The position numbers and the translations under genes are program-made. A stretch of DNA of 64,000 nucleotides from Pseudomonas fluorescens (GTDB taxonomy: Bacteria > Pseudomonadota > Gammaproteobacteria > Pseudomonadales > Pseudomonadaceae), in NCBI RefSeq assembly GCF_019212185.1, contig NZ_CP078138.1:354501-418500 (forward strand). The letters are read 5' to 3'. The notes beneath the pieces were generated by a model. The model ran no database searches. It was not told the origin of the DNA and saw only the letters and a program-made list of their open reading frames with translations. This document shows, piece after piece, positions 8,196-17,493 of the stretch. The first letter of the stretch is position 1; each line of letters opens with the position of its first letter.

Positions 8196-9191
8196 TCAAC
8201 GTCCCAGGGCTTTTTGCATACGCTGGCGCCAGGCGCTGTCGCTCATGATCGAAGCGTTGTCCCAGAAACCGGTGGCTTGCGGGCCATAGGAGTAGCTGGG
8301 CTCAAACATCTGCCAGACCAGCACCTGCGGCGGGTTTTTCTTGAAGTCGGCGGACTCCAGGTATTCCAGCAGCATCACCCAGTGGCCGATGTTGCCCGGC
8401 TTCCAGTTCACCGAAACCGGACGGTCGAGGACGTTGGACAATTTCTGCGGGAAGCCGAAGTACGGCTGCACCATGCTGTGGCCGGTCACGTGCACCGGTG
8501 CCGGGGCGGAGTCGAGCAGGCTGCCGCTGGTGTCCTGGCGGCGTACCACGAAGGTTTCGCGGCCGGTGGCCTTGCGTTGGTCTTCGGTCAGGAAGCGTTC
8601 GGCCAAGTCGCCGAAACGCCGCTCATTGAACTCTTTACCCAACTGCATGCCGGAGCCGGCGTTGCCCTTGAGGTTCGGCTCGACCTGCTTGATCAGCGCG
8701 GCGGTGGCCACGGCGGTAGCGTCGGCGGCCGGCTGCGCCCAGTGCTGGTCGGTACGGTAGAACACGTCCTTGCCAGCGCTTTTGACCTGAGCCAGCACGG
8801 CAGCGTCGTCGAAGGTCGGGATGCCGGCCTGCTTGAGCTTGCCGAGAATCGCCTGGTAGCGCTCCTTGACCTGCGGGCTGAGGGCTTTGTCGGCCGGCAG
8901 TTTGTCCTGATAGAACAGGGTCTTGTCCGGCAGCATCAGCACGATGAGTTTCACCCCGCGCGCTTGCAGGGCGTCGCGGGTGTCTTTGATCAAGGCGGTG
9001 TTGCTGTCGATGCTTTTGGTGTCGACGGTCGTCAGACTGCCCCAGCCGGGGAATAGCCAGCCGTCCTTGCCGCGAATCACCAGCGAGGAGTCATCAGCCT
9101 GCGCCGCGCCCATGCACAGCATCAGTGTGGCACCGATTACAGGCGTGGTCAGTTGCTTGAAGTTGTGCGCGACCAATCGTGAAAAAGACAT
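8196..9191 (-). CDS. AlgJ/AlgX-like SGNH acyltransferase, copy 2
   Basis: The 331-residue periplasmic protein has a signal peptide ending near AAQADD. The SGNH-type catalytic set is visible as RTDQHW (Asp148, His150) and a Ser in VTGHSMVQ (Ser239), matching the arrangement in AlgJ and AlgX. The start is preceded by AAGGAT. It is paired with a second, divergent copy downstream. In alginate synthesis AlgJ and AlgX act sequentially, so two members here are consistent with a two-step transfer (inference). Confidence 0.87.
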   Translation of the reverse strand: MSFSRLVAHNFKQLTTPVIGATLMLCMGAAQADDSSLVIRGKDGWLFPGWGSLTTVDTKSIDSNTALIKDTRDALQARGVKLIVLMLPDKTLFYQDKLPADKALSPQVKERYQAILGKLKQAGIPTFDDAAVLAQVKSAGKDVFYRTDQHWAQPAADATAVATAALIKQVEPNLKGNAGSGMQLGKEFNERRFGDLAERFLTEDQRKATGRETFVVRRQDTSGSLLDSAPAPVHVTGHSMVQPYFGFPQKLSNVLDRPVSVNWKPGNIGHWVMLLEYLESADFKKNPPQVLVWQMFEPSYSYGPQATGFWDNASIMSDSAWRQRMQKALGR

Positions 9192-9217
9192 GGCAAAGAT
9201 CCTTATGACTACGGGTC

Positions 9218-12055
9218 TCAATAGGAAAAAATCAGGTTCATGAACAGGCCTTCCGCCCGCTCGGTAGCGCCGCCGCCAATCGGGTAGCGGTACTGCATCG
9301 ACCAACTGATGGATGAGCGCGGAGCGTGGTAGTGATCCTCGCGGAACCAGTAGCGAACAGCGACACCGGGACCGACACCCAGGGACCAGGAGGTGGAGTC
9401 ATTGGTAAGCGACCAGTCCTGGCTTTCCAGGCTGATGTTGCTGCCATCGGTCGTGACGAAGTCGAGGTCAGTCGCGCGATCTTTTTGCCAGATCCAATCC
9501 GCAGCGCCGACGATATGCGGGAAGACCACGAGATTGGGGCTCAGGTTATCGAAACGCAGGCTGCGACCGATCCGCAGTTCAGTGCTGGCGAACACTTGCT
9601 GGCGCTTGAGCTGGCCATCGGTCTTGGCCAGTTGCCTGGTGGATTTTCCCTGACTGTCCACATCGTAGGCGGTGAACGTCGCGTTATTGTCCTCCCAGGA
9701 GTAACCCAGTTGAGCGTAGCCATCCATGGTGAACCAATTAGATTCATTGCGACGCAGCTCGGTGCCTTTGTAGAAGCCGTAAGTGATGTACGACAGCCAG
9801 CCGCCAGCGTCACTATCGAGCTGATACCGGGTGAGAATGCCGTTGATCAGAGGGTTGGCGGTTCCGTTATCAGTATTAGCCTTGGCAATGGCTGCGTTGG
9901 CTGCCGCGACTTCTTGCTGAATTCTGCATTGGTCGTCTCGCGATGTTGGGTACGCGCTGCCTTCACGGGTCGCTGAGCCAAGGAAGAATCTTCGTTCCAG
10001 GCCAAAGGTGAGACCGGTGTCAGCCAACATGTAGCGCACACCCAGTGAGCCGATGGTGCTGGGAAATCCAGTCACGGTTCTTGAACCGTTGGTTCGATCG
10101 CCGCCATCCAGTGATTCCTGGGCAGCTTCTCCGCTGCACGGATCGATGAAACGGTCCGATTTGAACTTGCTGCCTTCGTCATACAGGGTATTGGTCAGTC
10201 GCCCATAGACCTCGAGGATGCCGTTCTGATCATTGAACTGGGTTGGCCGCCAGTACAGCTCGGCGGTACTGAACAGCGAGTCGCCCGCCGTGCTCAGGCC
10301 GGCGCCGCTGCTGTTAGTAGTTGGTTGCGCGCCGCGATAGCCGAGCGAAACGGTCGCGCCCCATTCGCGGTCCAGTCCGGAAATCGCGCTGCGGGTGTTG
10401 TAGCGCTGCTCGTCGTCCATCTCCAGCTTGTTGGCATCGGCCAGGTCGATGGCTTTCTTCAGTTGCTTGACCGCACCCGGGTTGTCGCCCATGGCTGACT
10501 GGGCGTAGGCCTGATTGAGGATAACGCTCGGTGGCGCCTTGCCCGTCGCCTCGGCGGCGCGGTAGTCCTGCAACGCCAGGTCGGGCTGGCGATTGCGTTG
10601 GCGCACGTAGCCGCGCTGGATCAGCAGGTCGGCATCGTTGGGCGTGACCGCCAGTGCACGGGACAAGCGTTGGTCGGCTTCGGCGACCTGGGCAGGGTTG
10701 CCCGATGCCAGGGCGGTGGTCAGCAGGCGCTGGTAGTCCGGATTGTCCGGTGCCTGTTCAACGGCCAGGCGCGCCTGGGTGATCGCTTCCTGATAGTCCT
10801 GCCGACCATAGGCGGCATAGGCCGCAGTGGCGGGGCCGCCGGGACCGGTGACCTGGTCGGAGGGCAACAGCTCGCACTGGGTGCCGTAGGGCGTGTCCTG
10901 GCAGGATTGGGCCGGCGCCGGATAGAGCGCGGTGGTCAGTTTGGCCGGTGGCTTTTTTGCTTCATCCAGGGCTTTGCGGCGCTTGATGGTCGCTTCGTCG
11001 CTGGCGTCCAGTTGGCTGAGCAACTGATCGGCGCGGGCCGTGTCGCCCGAGGCCAGGGCGCCGTCGATGGCAATCAGGCGCACGTTGCGCCGTTGGTCAT
11101 CGTCGAGCCAGTCCTGAGCCAGGGCCTCGTCGAAATCGCCTTTGGCTGCGTCGCCGTTGCCCTGCAACTGGCGCAGGTAGGCACGCATGACCAGCATGAC
11201 GGTGTTTTCGTCGTTCTCCTGCAGGGCTTCAGTGGCGGCCTGTTCGGCGGCGGCCGGCTGTTTGTTCTGCAGCAGGGCGGTGACCAACAGCAAGCGTTGG
11301 CTGGCAACATCCGGGGCGAGGTCAACAGCCACCCGGGCCAGTCTGGCAGCTTCAGCCGGATTATGTTCGATCAGCGCCTTGTACGCCTGTTGGGTCGGCA
11401 GCACGGCCATGCGCCGTTGCAGCATGGCCCGACGCGCTTCAAGGTCGCTGAGGTTCGGTGGCTTCAAGGCGATGGCCTGGTTGGCCGCAGCGACCCCTTC
11501 CGACCATTTTTCCTGAGCCTCCAGGGCGTCGAGCCAAAGCAAGGCCCACGGCCCTTGAGTCGGGTCGGCGCGGAAGGCTTGCTCGCCATAGCTGGCAGCG
11601 CCTGGCATGTCGCCGGCGTTGTAGGCGGCATAACCTTTGGTCGCCAGCGGGAAACCCTTTTGGTAGGCGGCGGAAGGGCCTTTACCTGGCGCAGCGGCGC
11701 CTTGCGGCTGGAGATTTTTCACCGTGGCGCGCAAGGCAGGATCATCCACCCCGCGTTTGATTGCCGCCTGGGCTGCCTGGCGTGCCTGGGTCGTGCGTCC
11801 AAGTTTTTGCAGGGTGTAGACCTGCAACAGATTCAGCCGAACCACTTCCGGGCGCAGCTTCAGTGCCGCGTTGACCTGCTCCAGCGCGTCGCGATAGCGG
11901 CCGGCCTGGTAACTCTTGTAAGCCAGATCGGCCTGCTGCCAGGCCTCGCCCTCCAAAGGCGCCTCATAGGCGGCAGCCGACGCTGGCAACGACAGGAAGG
12001 ATGCGCCGCAAAACAGCGCTGCTGTGAGCACAAGTAAGCGCGAAGTCGGAATCAT
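9218..12055 (-). CDS. NfrA-like outer-membrane polysaccharide exporter (TPR plus beta barrel)
   Basis: The 945-residue protein has a signal peptide (ending PASAAA). A long series of TPR-like helical repeats covers roughly residues 35-600, including a segment KGYAAYNAGDMPGAASYG typical of NfrA. The C-terminal part is rich in alternating aromatic beta strands and ends FMNLIFSY with a terminal aromatic, as in outer-membrane barrels. In E. coli, NfrA is the outer-membrane partner of the NfrB glycosyltransferase and a phage N4 receptor. Its ATG overlaps the TGA of the NfrB-like gene, so the two are translated together. Confidence 0.88.
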   Translation of the reverse strand: MIPTSRLLVLTAALFCGASFLSLPASAAAYEAPLEGEAWQQADLAYKSYQAGRYRDALEQVNAALKLRPEVVRLNLLQVYTLQKLGRTTQARQAAQAAIKRGVDDPALRATVKNLQPQGAAAPGKGPSAAYQKGFPLATKGYAAYNAGDMPGAASYGEQAFRADPTQGPWALLWLDALEAQEKWSEGVAAANQAIALKPPNLSDLEARRAMLQRRMAVLPTQQAYKALIEHNPAEAARLARVAVDLAPDVASQRLLLVTALLQNKQPAAAEQAATEALQENDENTVMLVMRAYLRQLQGNGDAAKGDFDEALAQDWLDDDQRRNVRLIAIDGALASGDTARADQLLSQLDASDEATIKRRKALDEAKKPPAKLTTALYPAPAQSCQDTPYGTQCELLPSDQVTGPGGPATAAYAAYGRQDYQEAITQARLAVEQAPDNPDYQRLLTTALASGNPAQVAEADQRLSRALAVTPNDADLLIQRGYVRQRNRQPDLALQDYRAAEATGKAPPSVILNQAYAQSAMGDNPGAVKQLKKAIDLADANKLEMDDEQRYNTRSAISGLDREWGATVSLGYRGAQPTTNSSGAGLSTAGDSLFSTAELYWRPTQFNDQNGILEVYGRLTNTLYDEGSKFKSDRFIDPCSGEAAQESLDGGDRTNGSRTVTGFPSTIGSLGVRYMLADTGLTFGLERRFFLGSATREGSAYPTSRDDQCRIQQEVAAANAAIAKANTDNGTANPLINGILTRYQLDSDAGGWLSYITYGFYKGTELRRNESNWFTMDGYAQLGYSWEDNNATFTAYDVDSQGKSTRQLAKTDGQLKRQQVFASTELRIGRSLRFDNLSPNLVVFPHIVGAADWIWQKDRATDLDFVTTDGSNISLESQDWSLTNDSTSWSLGVGPGVAVRYWFREDHYHAPRSSISWSMQYRYPIGGGATERAEGLFMNLIFSY

Positions 12056-13752
12056 GGCAGCTCGGTTGATCGTGGTTCGTCGGGAGGCGCGGCGAGTGGT
12101 TCGCCCGTGTCGTTCTGGAAGGAGATCGCTTCGCTCAGGGTGGCCTGGTCGAGGTACCCGTGCTCCAGCAAAATCTGCCCCAGTGGCTTGTGTTCGGTGG
12201 CCTGGGCCTCCAGGGCCTTGGTCAGCGACTCCTGGTCGATCGCCCGCCACGACATCAGCAGGTCACCCAGGCGCAGGCGCTGTTGAACGAGCTGATCGGA
12301 GGACGGGAAGTCGTGCATGGTCTTGTCCCAGACCAGCGGCTTGCCGAGGAACAGGTGGCCCAGGTACAGGCGCCAAGCCCGTGCGGCGGCCATGGCGTTG
12401 ATGAAGTTGCCGATGATCATCCGTGGCGCCGAGAGAATCGCGTGCTCCCAGCCGTACAGCCGGCCGACAAAGTAGCCACGCTGGAACACCCGCATGCTCA
12501 ATAGGATGCCGTTCGCCCACATCAACTGCAGCAGGCCGCTGTGGGGGGTGAACACTGAAGGGAAATAAGTGGTCCACCAGCCCATCGAGGTCATCAGCAT
12601 GAACAGCAGGTGCTGGGCCAGCAGGACATAGGCGACGATCGCCACGAACGAGGTGATCAAGCCCTTGCGGTCACGATACAGCAGGTACTTGGTGGCCAGC
12701 GAACCTTCCCAGCCCACCTGACTCCAGCCTTGCAGGCCAATGCCCAGGGTCCAGCGGGCTTTCTGCCGATAGGCGGTGCGGAAGGTGTCGGGGAAATACT
12801 CACGCACGCCCAACGGCATGTGCACCGCGACCATATCCACCGCGCCGTGGCCAAACCACTTGGTGCGCTTGGCGATGTAGTCCACCGGGAATTTGCCGAA
12901 AATCTGCTTCATGCCGCGCCGGGCGAGGCGCGCACCGATGTCGTAGTCCTCGGTGAGGGTGTCGGTGTTGAACGGCTGATTATCGGTTTCGGCCGAGAGC
13001 TGAAGCAGGGCTCGGCGCGAGAAACAGGTGCCGACACCGGCCGACGGCACCATCTTCGACATGCTTTCACGCACCACCAGGTCCTTGGTGTGCCACTCGG
13101 CAAACTCGTCCATGTAGGTGCCCGCCACCAGCTCGTACCACTCCCGTTCCAGGGACGTTACCGGCAGTTGGATGAAGTCGATACGTGGCAGCAGGTAATT
13201 GAAGTAGTGCAGTTCCAGGTGATGCAGGACGTCTTCGCTGTCATGCAGGATGACCCCGGCAAACGGCTCCGGCTGGCGCAGGTCCTGGGCGAAGATCGCC
13301 TGGATGATCCAGTTCAGGCAGTCGGCCTTGCAGGTCGGGCCGTCGTGGGGGACTTCGACGCGGATCAGCTGTTTATAGCGCCGACGCATGCGCTCCACCT
13401 CTTCGATGGTGCGCGCGTCGTTGCAGTAGGTGCCGACGAAGATGTAGTAGTTCTTGTACTCGAGCGAACCCACCATGTTCTCGAGCATCGGCGCGATCAC
13501 GTCGTATTCGAGCCAGGCCGGGATCATGATCGCCAGCGGCTGCTCGCGCTTGGCGCGCAGTTGCTCGGCGGTCAGCTTCTTGTAGCGGTGCTTGACCGTG
13601 AGCGAGCGGTACGTCTGGCGCGCCCAGTACCAGCCATCGATGAACAGGTCATCGAGGCTGGAGAGCATGATCAGCACGCCGACTATCACGGTCACGATTT
13701 CGAGAACGTGATAGTAGTCCGCTAATAGGTACGGCAAATATAGCGACGACAT
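12052..13752 (-). CDS. NfrB-like membrane glycosyltransferase with C-terminal MshEN c-di-GMP module
   Basis: The 566-residue processive family-2 glycosyltransferase has an N-terminal membrane helix (about 18-32) and the catalytic motifs DSED (171-174), TED in LTEDYDIG (267-269) and QKARW (330-334). Several C-terminal membrane helices follow. The last part (about 494-546) has two LG..L..(9)..L..aL..Q repeats, the pattern of the MshEN c-di-GMP-binding fold. E. coli NfrB needs c-di-GMP and UDP-ManNAc, and wecB heads this same locus. The protein is shorter than E. coli NfrB because its C-terminal region is compact. It should make a polymer from UDP-ManNAc or a related sugar; the exact sugar is inference. 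Confidence 0.9.
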   Translation of the reverse strand: MSSLYLPYLLADYYHVLEIVTVIVGVLIMLSSLDDLFIDGWYWARQTYRSLTVKHRYKKLTAEQLRAKREQPLAIMIPAWLEYDVIAPMLENMVGSLEYKNYYIFVGTYCNDARTIEEVERMRRRYKQLIRVEVPHDGPTCKADCLNWIIQAIFAQDLRQPEPFAGVILHDSEDVLHHLELHYFNYLLPRIDFIQLPVTSLEREWYELVAGTYMDEFAEWHTKDLVVRESMSKMVPSAGVGTCFSRRALLQLSAETDNQPFNTDTLTEDYDIGARLARRGMKQIFGKFPVDYIAKRTKWFGHGAVDMVAVHMPLGVREYFPDTFRTAYRQKARWTLGIGLQGWSQVGWEGSLATKYLLYRDRKGLITSFVAIVAYVLLAQHLLFMLMTSMGWWTTYFPSVFTPHSGLLQLMWANGILLSMRVFQRGYFVGRLYGWEHAILSAPRMIIGNFINAMAAARAWRLYLGHLFLGKPLVWDKTMHDFPSSDQLVQQRLRLGDLLMSWRAIDQESLTKALEAQATEHKPLGQILLEHGYLDQATLSEAISFQNDTGEPLAAPPDEPRSTELP

Positions 13753-13770
13753 ATGCTGTTCCCGTGGTCG

Positions 13771-15978
13771 TTACAAGCCTTGTTTCTTTTTCTGGCGGCG
13801 GGCCAGAACACCCAGCACCAGCAGTACCAGCAATGAAGCGGCAAACAGTGGCAACACCCACGCCAGGTACTTGCGCCATTGGTGGAACGGCGTCTCGCTC
13901 AGGCCCATCGACTGGCTCAGTTGCGGGTTGGAGCTGTCGACCCAGGTCAGCGGTCCTTCCTCACCCAACACCACGGCATTGCCCTGGTTGAACACGAACG
14001 GCGCGCGCGGAGTCAGCACCTGGTCACCCAGGGCGTACCAGATCACGCCGTGCTGGTTGTTCGAGTCGACCACCGAGGCGGCGCTCAACGGCTGCGGCCC
14101 GGTCAGGTCAAGCAGGCGCTTTTCATCACCACCGGCGCGCAGGCGTTGCAGGTCCTTGACGTCGATCAGCGGCTTGGCGCCGTCGACCGGCACATCCAGC
14201 GACAGGAACGGCTTGGTTGGTTTGAACACCTGGCTGCTGTCGGCCAGGGTCAGCTCGGCGTTGACCGGCGACACCGAGGCGGCGCTGGCGAGGCGAATGA
14301 TCTGGCGCAGATTGGCCGCCGGGTTATCCAGGGCGGTTTTCGGCACAATCACCTGAGCATTGCCGGCGAGCAGTGGCAGCAGGCCGACAAAGGTCCCGTC
14401 CGGCTCGGCATCCGAAGAGCGCAGGTAGCTGGTGGGCAGCACGTTGACCGGATAACCCTGCGGAATCTCGGCGCAGTTCGGCGAGACCGGTTGGCGCTGG
14501 AAACGCACCTGCAGGTTGTTGGTCACGCCCAGTGCATAGCCAGGGACGCGGGCCGTCAGGCGTTCGGGTTGGCCGTCGGCGGACAATTGCTTGGCATTGA
14601 GCAGGATGCCGTTCCACAGCACCGAAGCGACTGGCAGGGTGCTGGAAGCGCCCGGTGCGGCGGCGACATCCAGTACCAGCTCGCCGGGCATGCGGCCCTG
14701 GACAGCGACAGCGCTCAGCGGGAACACCGCCGTCCACTCGCCACGCGTGACGACATCGAAAGCGGTGGTTGAACCACCGAGTGCGCTGACGCGCATTTCA
14801 CGCTGACTGGCATCGCCGCTCTCGCCGGCCTGGCTGATGGTCGCTTCGGAGGAGACCAGCACATTGCGCCAGTGCGAATCAAACACCCCGGCGGCCTTGG
14901 CGCCCGCATCGGCGGCCACCGCAATCACGGCCTGGTGACCGAGACTGACCAGTTGGATCTGTTGGCTGCCCGGAACTTTCTGCGCGGCGCTGGCATGACG
15001 GCTGCGCCATTCCTGCACAGCCTTGACAGCATCTTCGTCGTTTTTCAGTTGATCTTGCAGGGCATCCAGCGCGGCGTTGATCTGGCCCACCAGCGCAGTG
15101 TCGGCAATGGCCAGATCGGCGCGGGTCGCGCTGGCGTCCAGCACCAGCAATGCGCCCAGCTCGGCGGCGTTGGCCACCTTGTGCTGGGTCTTGCCGGCGA
15201 GGGCCGAGAACGGTGCGACTGAGGTCAGCGCGGTGGGGATCTTCAGACCATCGACCGCAACGGTTTCGCCCACGGACGGAAATGCCCTGACCTGAGCGCG
15301 CTTGGCGTTGCGTTCCAGTGCCACGCCCAGGCGCCAGGCGCTATCAAAGCTTTGTTGTTCAAGCTTGCCGGCGGCAATCAGGATCACCGGTTTGCCGGGC
15401 AGGGTGCTCCAGGCATCGGCCAGGGTGTGCAGGCCCTGCATCGAGTAGCGGTAAGTCAGTGCGGTGTCCGGGGAGAGCGTCAGGATGTTGCTGCTCTGGC
15501 GCGTCGGTTCGCACAGGGTCTGGCCGCTGGGGGAGCTCCAATCGACGGTGAAGTCGACAAAACCGGACTCATGGCGGCGCGCCTCGACCGGGAGGACGCG
15601 GGCCAGGTCGCCTTCGCGCTCGGTGATGCGCTGGGCATGCAGCGGCCGGCTATCAACGGACAGTCGCAACGCGGCAGCGGCTTCTTCACCCTTGATGAAA
15701 TCGCCCTGAATGTTGATCGAGGCGGCATCCAGCGCGACGCCCTTGGGCACCGGCAGGAAGAAGGATTGATGGTTATCACTTTCTTGCAGCACCACCGGAT
15801 TGGTGATGCCCATATCGGCCAGCGACACGCTGCGTTGTACCCAGTCGTCCTGCGCCAGGGTGCGGATCGCATCGCTGCCAGGCGAGGCCATGGCAAACAG
15901 CGGGGCCGCGAATGGTGCGACCAGCACAACCTGTTTGAGGAGGGTGAGGCACTGCTTACGATTCGAGAAAGTATTCAT
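13771..15978 (-). CDS. BcsB-like periplasmic polysaccharide synthase subunit
   Basis: The 735-residue product has a signal peptide, a large beta-rich periplasmic region and a single C-terminal membrane helix followed by a basic tail (about residues 700-735, ending RRQKKKQGL). This is the layout of BcsB, the partner of cellulose synthase BcsA. It probably guides the growing chain from the NfrB-like synthase across the periplasm to the NfrA-like exporter. The NfrB-like gene starts 18 bases downstream. Assignment rests on architecture and general similarity rather than on a unique motif. Confidence 0.78.
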   Translation of the reverse strand: MNTFSNRKQCLTLLKQVVLVAPFAAPLFAMASPGSDAIRTLAQDDWVQRSVSLADMGITNPVVLQESDNHQSFFLPVPKGVALDAASINIQGDFIKGEEAAAALRLSVDSRPLHAQRITEREGDLARVLPVEARRHESGFVDFTVDWSSPSGQTLCEPTRQSSNILTLSPDTALTYRYSMQGLHTLADAWSTLPGKPVILIAAGKLEQQSFDSAWRLGVALERNAKRAQVRAFPSVGETVAVDGLKIPTALTSVAPFSALAGKTQHKVANAAELGALLVLDASATRADLAIADTALVGQINAALDALQDQLKNDEDAVKAVQEWRSRHASAAQKVPGSQQIQLVSLGHQAVIAVAADAGAKAAGVFDSHWRNVLVSSEATISQAGESGDASQREMRVSALGGSTTAFDVVTRGEWTAVFPLSAVAVQGRMPGELVLDVAAAPGASSTLPVASVLWNGILLNAKQLSADGQPERLTARVPGYALGVTNNLQVRFQRQPVSPNCAEIPQGYPVNVLPTSYLRSSDAEPDGTFVGLLPLLAGNAQVIVPKTALDNPAANLRQIIRLASAASVSPVNAELTLADSSQVFKPTKPFLSLDVPVDGAKPLIDVKDLQRLRAGGDEKRLLDLTGPQPLSAASVVDSNNQHGVIWYALGDQVLTPRAPFVFNQGNAVVLGEEGPLTWVDSSNPQLSQSMGLSETPFHQWRKYLAWVLPLFAASLLVLLVLGVLARRQKKKQGL

Positions 15979-16329
15979 GCGTAGTATCGGCCGCATCTTG
16001 TAAGTGAGAGGTCTCGACTGCCCTGCGCGGGTCCACGGCCAATGGCGTGGCCCCGCGCAGGCGACAGGCGATGTACACGGGCTCAGTGACGGTGCTCAGC
16101 CGGGATACGGGCTGGGGCACATACCTCTAATGGGCTGGCATGAGCTCGAACAATAAGTGGCAGTGCTGGAGGGAATATGGCCATTGTTTTTCCATGTGGC
16201 TGCATTGGATCCATCCCCGCATTGGCAGCCACACTGTGTAGTGTTGCAGTGCCATGTGTCAATATTTTGATGTATTTTCTTTTTTTAACACGCCTTTGGT
16301 TTGGCGCGACGTTATTTTGACTTGTTAGT
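15979..16329 (-). other. Gap between wecB and the BcsB-like gene, AT-rich
   Basis: No convincing gene is present in these 351 bases. Part of the region (about 16230-16330) is much richer in A and T than its flanks. The minus strand has a TTGACA followed after 16 bases by TACACA (16235-16262), a possible promoter for the operon from the BcsB-like gene onward. I see no U-tract terminator after wecB, so readthrough from wecB is also possible. Confidence 0.4.
16235..16262 (-). promoter_or_regulatory. Possible sigma-70 promoter for the exopolysaccharide operon
   Basis: On the minus strand a consensus TTGACA is separated by 16 bases from TACACA, about 260 bases before the BcsB-like start codon. 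The -35 is perfect and the -10 is weak, as expected for an activated promoter. It is the only good match seen in this gap. Confidence 0.3.
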
Positions 16330-17493
16330 TTAGACGAAGGTTGAGTGATTTGCCGGAAGAGGCGGCTCGAATTCGTCAAATGGGCGGCCTGTAAGGGCCG
16401 AAATAATGCGGCCGCTGGCGTGTCCATCGCCGTATGGGTTAACGCTGCGCGCGACCTGCTGGTAATGCTCGGTATCGTCGAGAAACCCATGGACGGCGCT
16501 GACGATGCGCTCGCTCCGGGTGCCCACCAGTGTCACGGTTCCGGCACTGACCGCTTCTGGGCGCTCAGTGGTATCGCGCATCACCAGCACCGGTTTGCCC
16601 AGGTGTGGCGCCTCTTCCTGGACGCCACCGGAGTCGGTGAGGATCAGGTAGGCGCGGCGCATGAACCAGACGAAGTCCAGGTAATCCAGTGGCTCGATCA
16701 GGTGGATATTCGGCAAGCCGGACAGGGTCGCCATGACCACATCGCGCACCTGCGGATTCAAATGCACCGGATAGACGACCTGCACATCGTCGCGCTGGGC
16801 GATTTTCGCCAGCGCCGTGCAGATCTGTTTGAAGCCATCGCCGAAGTTTTCGCGGCGGTGACCGGTCACCAGCACCAGTCGCTGTGACGGGTCGACCCAG
16901 TCGTAGCGTGCCGCCAGTTCGGCGTCCATCTGCGGATTGTGTTCGAACTTGCGCAGTGTCAGGTCCAGCGCATCGATGACCGTATTGCCCGTGACATAAA
17001 TACGCCCTTCGAGGTTTTCCTTGAGCAGATTTTCACGGGAGGTGACGGTTGGGGCGAACAGCCATTTACCCATCACATCGACCACTCGCCGGTTCATTTC
17101 CTCGGGGAAGGGTTGGGTCAGGTCGCCGGTACGCAGGCCCGCCTCGACGTGACCGATCGGGATACGCCGATGAAATGCCGCCAGGCTGCAGGCGGTTGCT
17201 GTCGAGGTATCGCCATGCACCAGCACACAATCGGGGCGGACCTCTTCGAGCAGGGCATCGACCCGCGTCATCAGGCGCGCAAACAGGCCGTTGAGGGTTT
17301 GCCCGGGAACCATGACGTCAAGATCGTGGTGCGCCTGGATCTCGAACAACTGCAGCACCTGATCGAGCATGTGCCGGTGCTGCCCGGTGGTGCAGACGAT
17401 GCTTTCAATGCCTTCAGCCCCGGCCAAACCGTGGACCAGCGGTGCCATCTTGATACCTTCCGGGCGAGTACCGAACAACGACAGTACCTTCAT
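16330..17493 (-). CDS. wecB: UDP-N-acetylglucosamine 2-epimerase (non-hydrolysing)
   Basis: The 387-residue enzyme interconverts UDP-GlcNAc and UDP-ManNAc. Diagnostic motifs are GTRPEGIKMAP at the N-terminus, VHGDTSTATAC, HVEAGLRTGD, DSGGVQEEAP and RDTTERPEAV, all intact. The length is close to the usual 375-385. It heads the exopolysaccharide locus, which suggests that UDP-ManNAc is the sugar donor for the NfrB-like synthase, as proposed for the E. coli Nfr pathway. A paralogue for O-antigen or common-antigen synthesis may exist elsewhere in the genome. Confidence 0.93.
   Translation of the reverse strand: MKVLSLFGTRPEGIKMAPLVHGLAGAEGIESIVCTTGQHRHMLDQVLQLFEIQAHHDLDVMVPGQTLNGLFARLMTRVDALLEEVRPDCVLVHGDTSTATACSLAAFHRRIPIGHVEAGLRTGDLTQPFPEEMNRRVVDVMGKWLFAPTVTSRENLLKENLEGRIYVTGNTVIDALDLTLRKFEHNPQMDAELAARYDWVDPSQRLVLVTGHRRENFGDGFKQICTALAKIAQRDDVQVVYPVHLNPQVRDVVMATLSGLPNIHLIEPLDYLDFVWFMRRAYLILTDSGGVQEEAPHLGKPVLVMRDTTERPEAVSAGTVTLVGTRSERIVSAVHGFLDDTEHYQQVARSVNPYGDGHASGRIISALTGRPFDEFEPPLPANHSTFV

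Noticed and set aside
16083..16490. Open frame of 135 codons across the wecB 3-prime end and the following gap
   Set aside because: It overlaps the well-supported wecB gene on the same strand in another frame, and its composition is not coding-like.
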